From assembly GCF_001429295.1 (NCBI RefSeq), contig NZ_LMJL01000012.1:300137-364136 (forward strand): a DNA stretch of 64,000 nucleotides. Reading direction: 5' to 3'. Origin of the DNA: Flavobacterium sp. Root935. Its GTDB lineage: Bacteria; Bacteroidota; Bacteroidia; Flavobacteriales; Flavobacteriaceae. The position numbers and the translations under genes are program-made. This document shows positions 9,552 through 18,389 of the stretch, piece by piece. How positions within the stretch are numbered: the first letter of the stretch is position 1; every line of letters begins with the position of its first letter. The notes under the pieces were generated by a model, which was not told the origin of the DNA, did no database searches, and was given only the letters and a program-made list of their open reading frames with translations.

Positions 9552-11159
9552 TTAGTTTTTATTTAATTGGTTAATTACGAGGTTGTTTAATTCTATTGTC
9601 TGTTTTGAAGACACCGAAAGAGATGTAAATGGCTGCTGCGGGAAAAAGATTTCGGTTATAACTTTTTCGCCATTATTGTAAAATATTTCAATAGATGTTT
9701 TATCCAGAATAATTTTAAAAGCACCCTCTTTTTGACTACCGCCTAAAGATGCTTTGGTAATCGTTGCAGCAAATTTTTCTGAGAAATCATTTTTTCCAGA
9801 CTTTGAACGGTCCACAAATAAATAATGAGCTGCATTATTGATTCCGAATGTCAAAGACTCGCCTTTATCATTTGAAAGCATAAAAGTGTAGGTGTCCTGT
9901 TTTATGTTTTTTAGCTTAAAATCAATAATTGCCTTAGTTAAATCAACTTTTGCAGCTTCTGGAATAGAAAGATTACCTTTACCTTTTAAGCTTTTGCCTT
10001 TGATTGTTTTAGAAATATATTTATTGATTTCTTTTACAGGAATGCTAACCAGACTGAACTCATTTCCTTTTTTTATTAGCTGAATTTCTCTAGCGATCGT
10101 AGTGCTGCTTCTCCAGACATTTGTCGGTACATCTTGGGCATAATCCCAATTGGACATCCAGCCGATAAATAATCTTCGCCCGTCCGAGTTTGGAATATTA
10201 TTCCAGGTTACACCGGCATAATTATCTTTTCCGTAATCTATCCAGACGGCTTTTTCCTGTTCTATTCTTTTGGCAAAATTTGGGTCTAATGTAAAAGCAG
10301 TTCCATCAAAATCTCCAATAAAATATTGCGTTCCAGAACCTCCATTTGCACCTCCTGGATTTAAGCTCTGAATTAAAACCCATTTGGTTTCATTTGTACC
10401 CTGCACTTTTATTTCAAAAAAATCTGGACATTCCCAAACACCTCCATGTGCCCCAATATTTTTCCCGAAATCAGATAAATATTGCCAGCTTTTTAAGTCT
10501 TTGGATTTATAAAATTGGGAACGGTCCTGCGCTGCTAAAACCATTATCCATTGTTTATGGGTTTCATCCCAAGTCACTTTTGGGTCACGAAAATCACGAA
10601 TTCCCGGGTTTTTCACGACAGGATTTCCTTCCTCAAATTTCTGCCATGTAAAACCATTGTCATTCGAGAAAGCAATATCCTGCTGCTCAACATCAATTTT
10701 ATTTTCTTTTTCCTTTGTCATATCATGCAGCGTATAAACCGCTACAATTGGCGCCGTATTTCCGATACCTAAACCTGATGTATTATTTATATCTACAACA
10801 GCACTTCCTGAGAAAATATATTTATCCTTATCCGGGTAAATTGCGATAGGCAATTCTTCCCATTGAATCAGATCTTTACTGACCGCATGCCCCCAATGCA
10901 TTGGTCCCCATTTATTTCCATCAGGAAAATGCTGGTAGAATAAATGATATTTCCCATCTGCATAGAACATTCCGTTAGGATCATTCATCCAGCCTTTTTT
11001 GGGTGTAAAATGAAAATTAGGGCGGTACATTTGTTCCTCAGCCGAGGCTGATACTGAAACAGCAGTTGTTTGTGCAACAGCCGAGTACGGTATAAATCCC
11101 CCTGCTGAAAGGAGTATCGCACTATAGAATGCCAGCGGCAGATGTTTCTTTGATTTCAT
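9552..11159 (-). CDS. GH32 fructanase / exo-levanase or inulinase-like
   Basis: A 535-residue secreted enzyme with a signal peptide (about 1-29, ending A-V-A-Q). It has the full GH32 set: W-M-N-D-P-N-G at 57-63 with nucleophile Asp60, F-R-D-P at 190-193 with transition-state Asp192, and W-E-C-P at 242-245 with acid/base Glu243. The propeller (about 45-375) is followed by the small GH32 C-terminal beta-sandwich. The family hydrolyses beta-fructosides (sucrose, inulin, levan); motifs and length suit an exo-type fructanase releasing fructose. The start at 11159 lies inside the end of the upstream transporter gene (38-nt overlap), which suggests coupled translation. It is accepted because the signal peptide begins there. 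Confidence 0.93.
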   Translation of the reverse strand: MKSKKHLPLAFYSAILLSAGGFIPYSAVAQTTAVSVSASAEEQMYRPNFHFTPKKGWMNDPNGMFYADGKYHLFYQHFPDGNKWGPMHWGHAVSKDLIQWEELPIAIYPDKDKYIFSGSAVVDINNTSGLGIGNTAPIVAVYTLHDMTKEKENKIDVEQQDIAFSNDNGFTWQKFEEGNPVVKNPGIRDFRDPKVTWDETHKQWIMVLAAQDRSQFYKSKDLKSWQYLSDFGKNIGAHGGVWECPDFFEIKVQGTNETKWVLIQSLNPGGANGGSGTQYFIGDFDGTAFTLDPNFAKRIEQEKAVWIDYGKDNYAGVTWNNIPNSDGRRLFIGWMSNWDYAQDVPTNVWRSSTTIAREIQLIKKGNEFSLVSIPVKEINKYISKTIKGKSLKGKGNLSIPEAAKVDLTKAIIDFKLKNIKQDTYTFMLSNDKGESLTFGINNAAHYLFVDRSKSGKNDFSEKFAATITKASLGGSQKEGAFKIILDKTSIEIFYNNGEKVITEIFFPQQPFTSLSVSSKQTIELNNLVINQLNKN

Positions 11160-12480
11160 TTTTTTTGATATTTTTTTTGGTTAGATTTTCGCTTAATACT
11201 TCTAAAGAGATTCCTTTAGTTTCCGGCATCATAAAAATTACGAACAGGAGCTGTAATACCATCATTAGTGTAAAAATTAAGAATACGGCATCTGGTCCTA
11301 TTTCTGAAAATAACATTGGAATTAAAGACGGAATAATCGCTGCCAGAACCCAATGCACTGAACTTCCAAATGCCTGTCCCGATGCACGGATATGATTTGG
11401 AAAAATTTCTGAGATGAAAACCCAGATAACTGCTCCCTGACCGATGGCGTGTGAAGCGATAAACAGGAAAAGAAAAATGGGTACTGATAATCCTCCCCAA
11501 TTGTAATAAAATGAAGCAGAAACTAATCCTAAAGAAATGATATATCCAATAGAACCAATATACATTAACAACTTCCTTCCTAATCTGTCAATTAATGCTA
11601 CTCCAATTAAAGTAAATATAAGATTGGTGATCCCAATGCCGATACTGCTTAATAAAGCCGTGTTCTGTCCTAAACCTGCTTCTTCAAAAATTCTGGGTGC
11701 ATAATATAAAAAAGCATTGATTCCTGAAAACTGATTGAAAAAAGCAATTAAAAAAGCTAGGATTAAAGGGAAACGGTATTTCTTCATGAATATATTTTCA
11801 TGTTTCGTCACTCCATTTTCTCTGGAATCATCCATAATGGAAGAAAGAGAGGCCGAGGGATCGATTTTAAGGAGTACTTTACGCGCTTCTTCATCACGGT
11901 TTCTGGACAGGAGCCATCTTGGACTTTCTGGAATTGTTATGATAAAAAGAATATAAACAACAGACGGAATAGCCTGAACCCCAACCATCCAGCGCCAAGC
12001 ATTTTCTCCAATGTCTTTTAAAAAATAATTAGATATAAACGCGATTAAAATACCCAGAACAATATTAAACTGATACAAAGCAACCAATCTCCCTCGTTTT
12101 TCAGCTGGAGCAATTTCTGAAACGTACGCCGGAGCAGCAATGGTTGAAGCGCCAACACCCAAACCTCCAATAAACCTAAAAGCAGCAAAAACATAAGGAT
12201 CATTGGCAAAAGCAGCACCAACTGCAGAAATGAAATATAAAATTCCGATCCAAAACAGTGTTTTTTTACGTCCTATTTTATTGGTTGGGATTCCTCCAAA
12301 AATAGCACCTACGACTGTTCCCCACAGTGCCATTGCCATAACAACAGATCCATGAAAAGCATCAGATGAATGCCAGAGAAGCTGTAGTTGTTTATCAGCT
12401 CCAGAAATAACTACGGTATCAAAACCGAATAGAAAACCTGCCAGTGCAGCAGTAACAGACCAAATCAATATCTTGTTCAT
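11122..12480 (-). CDS. MFS sugar porter, probable fructose/H+ symporter
   Basis: A 452-residue inner-membrane transporter of the sugar-porter branch of the major facilitator superfamily with about 12 membrane segments. Typical signatures are present: N-K-I-G-R-K-K-T in the loop between TM2 and TM3, P-E-S-P-R-W-L before the central loop, D-R-L-G-R-K in the second half, and P-E-T-K-G near the C-terminus. Such proteins import monosaccharides with protons. It is the first structural gene of the fructan operon after the sensor gene, and its 3' end overlaps the GH32 gene by 38 nt. In the B. thetaiotaomicron fructan locus the matching gene is a fructose importer, so fructose is the likely cargo. Xylose or glucose remain possible. 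Confidence 0.88.
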   Translation of the reverse strand: MNKILIWSVTAALAGFLFGFDTVVISGADKQLQLLWHSSDAFHGSVVMAMALWGTVVGAIFGGIPTNKIGRKKTLFWIGILYFISAVGAAFANDPYVFAAFRFIGGLGVGASTIAAPAYVSEIAPAEKRGRLVALYQFNIVLGILIAFISNYFLKDIGENAWRWMVGVQAIPSVVYILFIITIPESPRWLLSRNRDEEARKVLLKIDPSASLSSIMDDSRENGVTKHENIFMKKYRFPLILAFLIAFFNQFSGINAFLYYAPRIFEEAGLGQNTALLSSIGIGITNLIFTLIGVALIDRLGRKLLMYIGSIGYIISLGLVSASFYYNWGGLSVPIFLFLFIASHAIGQGAVIWVFISEIFPNHIRASGQAFGSSVHWVLAAIIPSLIPMLFSEIGPDAVFLIFTLMMVLQLLFVIFMMPETKGISLEVLSENLTKKNIKKNEIKETSAAGIL

Positions 12481-12667
12481 TGTAGATGTATTAAAAACTT
12501 GTTGCTAAGATATCCGCAATAAAAACAACTTATTTTTAATGATGTTACAATTTTATTCTATAATTATTGATAGTTTGATATTTTTAAACTAAAAGCTTTA
12601 TTTGCAAGGCTTTACATAATTTAAAACTTATTTACGAAAACCGTGTAGTTTCGATTTTGTTACATTA

Positions 12668-12706
12668 GGTTTAAAATTGATACCTGATTTGTATCAATTT
12701 TAAACC
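12668..12706. repeat. Perfect 16-bp inverted repeat downstream of the sensor gene
   Basis: GGTTTAAAATTGATAC (12668-12683) pairs fully with 12691-12706 around a 7-nt loop. It begins 4 nt after the stop of the hybrid sensor gene. No T-run follows on the minus strand, so it is not a textbook terminator. It may end or process the sensor mRNA, or be a binding site in the 230-nt control region ahead of the transporter gene. Confidence 0.7.
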
Positions 12707-12710
12707 AATA

Positions 12711-15449
12711 TTAATTTGAGGATTTGTATTCCTTTGGTGAAATTCCAAATTTATTCTTAAAAGCTGTAGAAAAATAATTGGGAGAAGAGAATCCCAGCGA
12801 GTAAGCAATTTCAGAAATATTCATATTATTTAACTTTAAAAGCTCTGCCGCCTTCTCTAATTTTACATTATTAATATGGTCGCTGATATTAATTCCGATA
12901 ATTGCTTTTACTTTTCGATACAGCTGAACTCTGGAAACTCCAAGTTTATCGGCTAAATCTTCAACAGAGAATTTAGGATTTTCGACATTCTTTTTAATAA
13001 TATCATTCATTTTGGTAATAAAGGATTGTTCCTGATTGCCAAATTTCGATTCAGGCTCAACACGATAAATATTATTAGTATAATAATAACGAAGTTTCTC
13101 TCTATTAAAAAGCAAACTTGATATAGATTGTTTCAAAATAGATAGGCTGAAAGGCTTCGTAAGATACTGGTCTACTCCGCTTTGCAATCCTTTCAAAACA
13201 GATTCTTTATTACTCTGCGCAGTTAAAATAATAATTGGAATATGAGAAGAACGAAGATCTTTCTTCAATTCTTTACTAATCTCGTAACCATCTTTATCTA
13301 CTAAATTAATATCACAGATTATAATATCCGGAATAATTTCTAATGCTTTTTGAATCGCATCGCTTCCATCAGAATTATACACTACATATTCATTGGACAG
13401 TTTTGCTTTTAAAAAGTTAACCAAATCTACATTGTCTTCTATAATAAGTAGAGTGTGTTTCTCAGCATCAGAAATGGTGTTTGATTCTTTTAAATCGGGT
13501 TCTATATTTAAATTATCAGTAATTAAGTTTGGAATACTGGTTAGGTTCTCGGCTTTTTGAATAATTTCACCAGGCTGTAAATGACTGCTTCCTTTTAATA
13601 ATGTAATGACAAATTCACTGCCCTGCTTGGATTTCAGTTCGATAATTCCTTGATGCAAAAGCACAAACTCTTTTGACAAATGCAATCCAATGCCTGAACT
13701 GTTTTTATTATTATTTGAGGCCCTGAAAAATGGATCAAAAACATTTGAAAGTTCATCATCAGGGATTCCAATTCCGGAATCTTTAAAATGGATCTGTACT
13801 GTATTATCCTGATTTTCGACAATTGAAATACTAATTTTACCATTATCGGGCGTAAATTTAAAAGCATTTGACAGCAAATTGAAATATACTTTGTCCATTA
13901 AACCGCGATCAATAAAGAGTTCCAGATTTTTGTTTTTACAGCTTAATTGAAAATCAATATTTCTTCTGGCAGCTTCGCCTTTAAAATTAGCCATCACCTC
14001 ATTTGTGAAATCGTAAATTTTTGTACTGGAAGCCCTAAGGGTAAATTTTTGCTCTTCAATTTTCCTGAAATCCAATAACTGATTGATCAAACGCAATAAT
14101 CTGTTTGAGTTTTTATGAATTAGTTTTACTTCATCGATAAGGGCAGTTCCCTTAATTTTTTCATTTTCAATCAGCGACTCTACATAACTCATAATCAAAG
14201 TTATCGGAGTTTTAAATTCATGTGAAAGTCCTGTGAAGAAATTGAGTTTTGCTTCATTGCTTTTAGCCGCAAGCTGAGCCATTTCCTGAATTTCATTATT
14301 CTGGTCAATAACAGTCTGATTAATTTTTTCAAGCTGTTTTTTCTTCTTTGAAATAGAAATAGTTGAATAAATGCTGTAAATAGTCAGACTCAAAATAATC
14401 ACTAAGAAAAAACTCAGTAATCGAACCAGATTGTTTTGCGAAGCATATTCTCTTTCCTGAACTTTTATTGCTCCCTGCTGAGACTCAATAACTGTCTGCT
14501 GCTGATCGACTTTATCCATTTGATTTTCGATAATTTCAGCATTATTCTTATCTATTACGATCGTATTGAGAATGTTATTTTTTGCAACTGCTTCTTTATA
14601 ATACATTTTTAAAGCCAGTTTCAATGCTTCATTTCCTCCTGTCGGATACAGCACTGTTCCGTCTAAAACTCCGTTTTTAACCAATTCTATTCCCCCATTC
14701 ACTGTGTTGAGTCCGTCAACACCAATAAATTTAATTTTCTTTTCCAGTCCGGCAGTTTTGGCAGTTTCCCAGGCACTTAAAGCCATACGGTCATTATGGG
14801 CAAAAATATATTCGATATCAGGATTTTGCAAAAGAATCGCTTTTAGGGGCGCTTTAACTGACTCTTTTTCCCAATCACCAAATATGATTTTTTCAATTTT
14901 GAAACGTTTATTTTCTTTAATAATCTGATCAAACCCTAAACTACGCTCATACGCTGGTGAAGAACCGTTTGCTCCTGTTATTTCTATAATCTTACCTGAA
15001 CCTTTACCGTGCGAAATAATATATCGCGCTGCAATTCTGCCAATTTCAATATTATCAGCTCCAAGATAAGCAGTATAGTTTTCTCCTTCAATTTTCCGGT
15101 CTACAATAAGAACAGGAATTCCGGCTTTTATTGATTTTTCTACAACTGCCGTCAAAGGTTTAGACTGGATTGGGGATACAATAATGACATCTACTTTATT
15201 AGATATGAATCCTTCAATATCTTCTATTTGCTTCTCGATGCTGTTATTAGCATCTTTTATAGTCAGATCGACTTCAGGCCGCAATGAGGCTTCAATTTTC
15301 ATTGAGCTGTTCATCTGCTTACGCCAGTCATCAGTAGTCATGGCCTGAGAAAATCCAACTTTTATTTTATCACTCAGTTTTTGTTTACAGGAGATTAGAC
15401 CTAATGACACTATAAAAAGTATCAAAGTATATTTTAAAAATTTATACAT
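12711..15449 (-). CDS. Hybrid two-component system with periplasmic sugar-binding domain (fructan sensor)
   Basis: A 912-residue one-protein signalling system. An N-terminal hydrophobic segment has a lipobox-like L-I-S-C (Cys21). A periplasmic-binding-protein domain of the ribose/LacI type follows (about 28-310), with G-F-S-Q-A-M near the start and a V-D-R-K hinge strand. Then come a coiled stretch, a membrane helix (about 342-364), a HisKA domain with His410 (S-H-E-F-K-T-P), an ATPase domain (N box 524-535, G box D-S-G-I-G-I-P 557-563), a receiver with Asp713 and Lys765, and an AraC-type helix-turn-helix (about 806-912). In B. thetaiotaomicron this architecture senses free fructose and activates the fructan locus, which matches the neighbours here. 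It is encoded upstream in the same direction and probably controls the promoter between 12481 and 12667. Confidence 0.93.
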   Translation of the reverse strand: MYKFLKYTLILFIVSLGLISCKQKLSDKIKVGFSQAMTTDDWRKQMNSSMKIEASLRPEVDLTIKDANNSIEKQIEDIEGFISNKVDVIIVSPIQSKPLTAVVEKSIKAGIPVLIVDRKIEGENYTAYLGADNIEIGRIAARYIISHGKGSGKIIEITGANGSSPAYERSLGFDQIIKENKRFKIEKIIFGDWEKESVKAPLKAILLQNPDIEYIFAHNDRMALSAWETAKTAGLEKKIKFIGVDGLNTVNGGIELVKNGVLDGTVLYPTGGNEALKLALKMYYKEAVAKNNILNTIVIDKNNAEIIENQMDKVDQQQTVIESQQGAIKVQEREYASQNNLVRLLSFFLVIILSLTIYSIYSTISISKKKKQLEKINQTVIDQNNEIQEMAQLAAKSNEAKLNFFTGLSHEFKTPITLIMSYVESLIENEKIKGTALIDEVKLIHKNSNRLLRLINQLLDFRKIEEQKFTLRASSTKIYDFTNEVMANFKGEAARRNIDFQLSCKNKNLELFIDRGLMDKVYFNLLSNAFKFTPDNGKISISIVENQDNTVQIHFKDSGIGIPDDELSNVFDPFFRASNNNKNSSGIGLHLSKEFVLLHQGIIELKSKQGSEFVITLLKGSSHLQPGEIIQKAENLTSIPNLITDNLNIEPDLKESNTISDAEKHTLLIIEDNVDLVNFLKAKLSNEYVVYNSDGSDAIQKALEIIPDIIICDINLVDKDGYEISKELKKDLRSSHIPIIILTAQSNKESVLKGLQSGVDQYLTKPFSLSILKQSISSLLFNREKLRYYYTNNIYRVEPESKFGNQEQSFITKMNDIIKKNVENPKFSVEDLADKLGVSRVQLYRKVKAIIGINISDHINNVKLEKAAELLKLNNMNISEIAYSLGFSSPNYFSTAFKNKFGISPKEYKSSN

Positions 15450-16140
15450 CGAAATTATGGGTTTATGTAAATAAAAAAATAAGTTCTTACAATACTTTAT
15501 TGAGCCAGCTGCTTGTGAAAAAAATTAGGAAGGAATATTTTTACTATAACAAGCGGTAAGAAAATCTAATAATTAAAAAAGTAAAATTAAACTTTTATTT
15601 CATGTACACAAATGAGCGAATAATATATCTGATGTAAAATAATAATCATGCTTATATTTTACTCTATAAGATTTAAAAGTATAATAGTAAAAAGTCTAAA
15701 TAAGGAGGGACATCCCGGTAAGTTTAGGATACTTACAAGTATAATTCGAGAATGTCATTTAGAAAAGGAGCGCCTGTTCGCATATAGTTAGGAATTATAT
15801 TGATTGCAACTCCCAAATTAGTTTCACGTACTAACCAATCAAGTTCTTCCGGATTTTTAGGTTCTAATCTTTATAATTATTAATCTGGCACTTTCGATTC
15901 AAAAAAGCATTTTTTATACTGCAAATCAGTTAAACAGTATTTTCCAATTTAAACAATATTTGATTATCGTTTATAAATTACCTGCTAGGGCCACAATGAA
16001 TAATGAAAAAGAAAAATATTCATAACTATCAGGTGAAATAAATGCTAATTTGAAACTGAAAAGTGCCGATTAAAATCTTAGAAAAAGTTTTTACATCACA
16101 AATATGAATGCATAAAAACCTTTGCTTTCGGGTAAAAATG
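15450..16140. other. 691-nt gap: sensor-gene upstream region and possible gene remnant
   Basis: AT-rich DNA between the sensor gene and the oxidoreductase gene, both on the minus strand. It should contain the sensor promoter near 15450-15600, though I see no exact TAnnTTTG there. The only coding-like stretch is the fragment at 15733-15870. No tRNA or strong hairpin was seen. Confidence 0.5.
15733..15870 (-). pseudogene. Possible C-terminal gene remnant (45 codons)
   Basis: Between stops at 15873-15871 and 15735-15733 on the minus strand, 45 open codons read like a natural protein end: mixed charged and hydrophobic residues, D-W-L-V-R-E-T-N-L-G-V-A-I, then G-A-P-F-L-N-D-I-L-E-L-Y-L. There is no start codon in a plausible place (the only Met is 16 residues from the end) and upstream frames are broken. 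I do not recognise the family. It may be the decayed end of a lost gene or chance. Confidence 0.3.
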
Positions 16141-17142
16141 TTATTTTATTTTAATGACAACTTTTCCTTTAGCCCTTCCGCTTTCTACATAAGACAACGC
16201 ATCGTTTGTTTTTTCGAAAGGAAAAATTTTATCAACAATAGGTTTGATTACGCCAGACTCGATAAGTTTAGTAATTTCACTTAACTGCTCCCCATCTGCT
16301 TTCATAAACAAAAAAGAATAGTCTACGTTTTTATGTTTTGCTTTTTTACGGATACTAGAACTTAGTAATGACAGGAGAATTTTTACAAACCAAGGAGCTT
16401 TGATTTCTTTTGCAAAAACAGGTGTCGGCGGTCCGGAAATAGAAATTAGTTTGCCACCTGGTTTTAATATTCGCAGTGATTTTTCGAGTGTTTTCTGATC
16501 CTGACTATTTAAGACTGCATCATAATCACTCAAGATTTTTTCGAAATCACTGTTTTTGTAATCAATAACAATATCAGCTCCAAGTTTTTTTAATAAGCCG
16601 GTACTTTGAGCACCTGCCGTAGTAGCAACTACAGCACCCAAATGTTTGGCCAGCTGAATAGCAAAAGTTCCAACTCCACCAGATCCCGCCTGTATAAACA
16701 CTTTTTGACCTGATTTTACTCCAGCTCTTTCAACCAAAACCTGCCACGATGTAAGCCCTACCAGCGGAATAGATGCAGCTTCTTCCATCGAAAGATTTGT
16801 AGGTTTCAGGGCGGCATCTTTTTCGTCAATGGCAATAAACTGGGCAAACGTACCTATTCGGTAATCTGAGACTCTCGCATAGATCTGGTCCCCAGTTTTA
16901 AACTTTTTTACATTCTTTCCTGTTTTTACAACTATTCCTGCCACATCATGACCTAAAATGAGCGGCAGTTTATAGGGTAGAATGAGTTTAAATTCTCCTG
17001 TTTTTATTTTAGAGTCTAAAAGATTGACACCTGCCGCATGGATTTCGACCAATATATCATTTTCTTTTACATCTGGTAAAGAAAGTTCTACACGCTGCAG
17101 ACTTTGCTTTTTACTGTATTTATTAATTACAAATGCTTTCAT
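16141..17142 (-). CDS. NADPH-dependent MDR oxidoreductase (quinone oxidoreductase-like)
   Basis: A 333-residue cytosolic medium-chain dehydrogenase/reductase. It has an N-terminal GroES-like domain with G-H-D-V-A-G (64-69) and a Rossmann domain with A-G-S-G-G-V-G (152-158). The zinc-binding cysteines of alcohol dehydrogenases are missing, so it belongs to the zinc-free quinone oxidoreductase/enoyl reductase branch. That branch reduces quinones or alpha,beta-unsaturated carbonyls with NADPH, often as detoxification. It lies downstream of a TetR gene on the same strand, with a 378-nt gap holding a 16-bp inverted repeat (17461-17506). That repeat shares the motif ACTAAAAAGT with the palindrome in front of the TetR gene, so control by that repressor is plausible. 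Exact substrate unknown. Confidence 0.85.
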   Translation of the reverse strand: MKAFVINKYSKKQSLQRVELSLPDVKENDILVEIHAAGVNLLDSKIKTGEFKLILPYKLPLILGHDVAGIVVKTGKNVKKFKTGDQIYARVSDYRIGTFAQFIAIDEKDAALKPTNLSMEEAASIPLVGLTSWQVLVERAGVKSGQKVFIQAGSGGVGTFAIQLAKHLGAVVATTAGAQSTGLLKKLGADIVIDYKNSDFEKILSDYDAVLNSQDQKTLEKSLRILKPGGKLISISGPPTPVFAKEIKAPWFVKILLSLLSSSIRKKAKHKNVDYSFLFMKADGEQLSEITKLIESGVIKPIVDKIFPFEKTNDALSYVESGRAKGKVVIKIK

Positions 17143-17520
17143 TTTAGATGTTTTAAAGTTTAATTACTGCTTAAGGCAGCGTAGTTTTTTTAGAATTTAC
17201 CAGATTGAAAGCCAGTTTTGGAAAAAACCTGCTAACAATAATAATTTAGAATTACCAACACGAATAGTAAATTGCTCTTTTTGATTCCAGAAATAAGAGC
17301 TTTTACTAACTGCTTTGGGTTTAGTTTTTTGTTTGCAATTGCGAATCTTATTCGGTCACTTCCGCCGCTTATAAATATTGTATTTGCTGTTTTTTTATTT
17401 CATAATTATTTAAAGTAATTTTATGTTTTTGGTTCTCTGATCAACAGATTGTTTTGTTTAAAATAAACTAAAAAGTCTATTTTAAATTATACTTTTTAGT
17501 TTATTTCATACTAAAAAAAA
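17143..17520. other. 378-nt gap upstream of the oxidoreductase gene
   Basis: Non-coding AT-rich DNA between the oxidoreductase start and the TetR stop. The only clear structure is the 16-bp inverted repeat at 17461-17506. No exact TAnnTTTG on the minus strand was found, so the promoter is undetermined. Confidence 0.5.
17461..17506 (-). terminator. 16-bp inverted repeat after tetR: terminator and/or operator
   Basis: AAATAAACTAAAAAGT (17461-17476) pairs perfectly with 17491-17506 across a 14-nt loop. It starts 15 nt after the TetR stop and is followed on the minus strand by a TTTT tract, so it can end the tetR transcript. Both arms hold ACTAAAAAGT, also the core of the palindrome at 18132-18153, so a second role as TetR binding site is possible. 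Confidence 0.6.
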
Positions 17521-18111
17521 TTAGATGACGTATTGTTCTAATTCAGACTTTAGACTTTTTACCAAACCCTGCATTGGTTTTGCAGTCTGCATAACTCTGC
17601 ACATTACGATTCCCCCTTCAACAGAAGCTACCAATTTAAAAGCAAAAACAACGGGATCTAGTTTAGCAGAAAATTCTCCGTTATTAATTCCTTCTTGAAG
17701 CAGAGCGGTTAATTCCTGTTGACCTTTTTTAAATACTTTAGCCACTTTTTCTCTTATAAAGGGATAATTATCATCTGCCTCTACTGCAGTATTAAATATC
17801 GGGCATCCGCCTGAAATATAGGTATCAATAGGGTTTTTATAAAAATCTAAAAAGGCATGTATTTTGCCCTTCATTGTCTTTGAGCCGTAAACAGCAGCTC
17901 TTATTCTATCAGAAACCATCTTAAGAGATAAGTCAATTACTTGGTCCGACAAATCTTCTTTATTTTCAAAATGACCATATAAACATCCTTTGGTAAGCTT
18001 GGTCGCCTCAAGAACATCATCAATGTTAACTCCCGAAATGCCCTTTTCATTATAAAGAGGAACCGCGGTTTCTAATATGAATTGTTTTGTTTTTTCGGCC
18101 TTAGTCATCAT
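17521..18111 (-). CDS. TetR/AcrR-family transcriptional regulator
   Basis: A 196-residue regulator of normal TetR length. The N-terminal helix-turn-helix (about 8-54) has the family pattern: I-L-E-T-A, then G-I-S-G-V-N-I-D-D-V, and the recognition helix ending L-Y-G-H-F-E-N-K-E-D-L. The C-terminal ligand and dimer domain includes G-G-C-P-I-F-N-T, typical of a subfamily often found beside oxidoreductases. A perfect 9-4-9 palindrome (18132-18153) lies over its own -7 box, which points to self-repression. The oxidoreductase gene downstream is the most likely target. The ligand is unknown. The start may be the first or second Met; the difference is one residue. Confidence 0.9.
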   Translation of the reverse strand: MMTKAEKTKQFILETAVPLYNEKGISGVNIDDVLEATKLTKGCLYGHFENKEDLSDQVIDLSLKMVSDRIRAAVYGSKTMKGKIHAFLDFYKNPIDTYISGGCPIFNTAVEADDNYPFIREKVAKVFKKGQQELTALLQEGINNGEFSAKLDPVVFAFKLVASVEGGIVMCRVMQTAKPMQGLVKSLKSELEQYVI

Positions 18112-18130
18112 TTTGAAATTAATTAGACAG

Positions 18131-18153
18131 CAAATATACTAAAAAGTATATTT
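18131..18153 (-). promoter_or_regulatory. tetR promoter -7 box overlapped by a 9-4-9 palindrome
   Basis: TATATTTG on the minus strand (18138-18131) matches TAnnTTTG. It lies within the perfect inverted repeat AAATATACT-AAAA-AGTATATTT (18132-18153), about 20 nt before the TetR start. This placement is typical of an autoregulatory TetR operator. Confidence 0.65.
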
Positions 18154-18389
18154 CATACACGAAATTATAATAATTTATTCTTTTGAATTTTAGCCTAACT
18201 ATGAATCACCTCTATGAAAAAATACCATATAACTAATCTATATTTTTATGACACATTATTAAAGTGAATTCATAACACTGTTTGGCAAAAAGCTAAGACT
18301 GTCTGTTTTTACCTTAAATAAATTATCCAAGACGATTTAAGAAAAAAGCTTCGATGGCAAATATGATATGATAAAACAATACCGGACAG

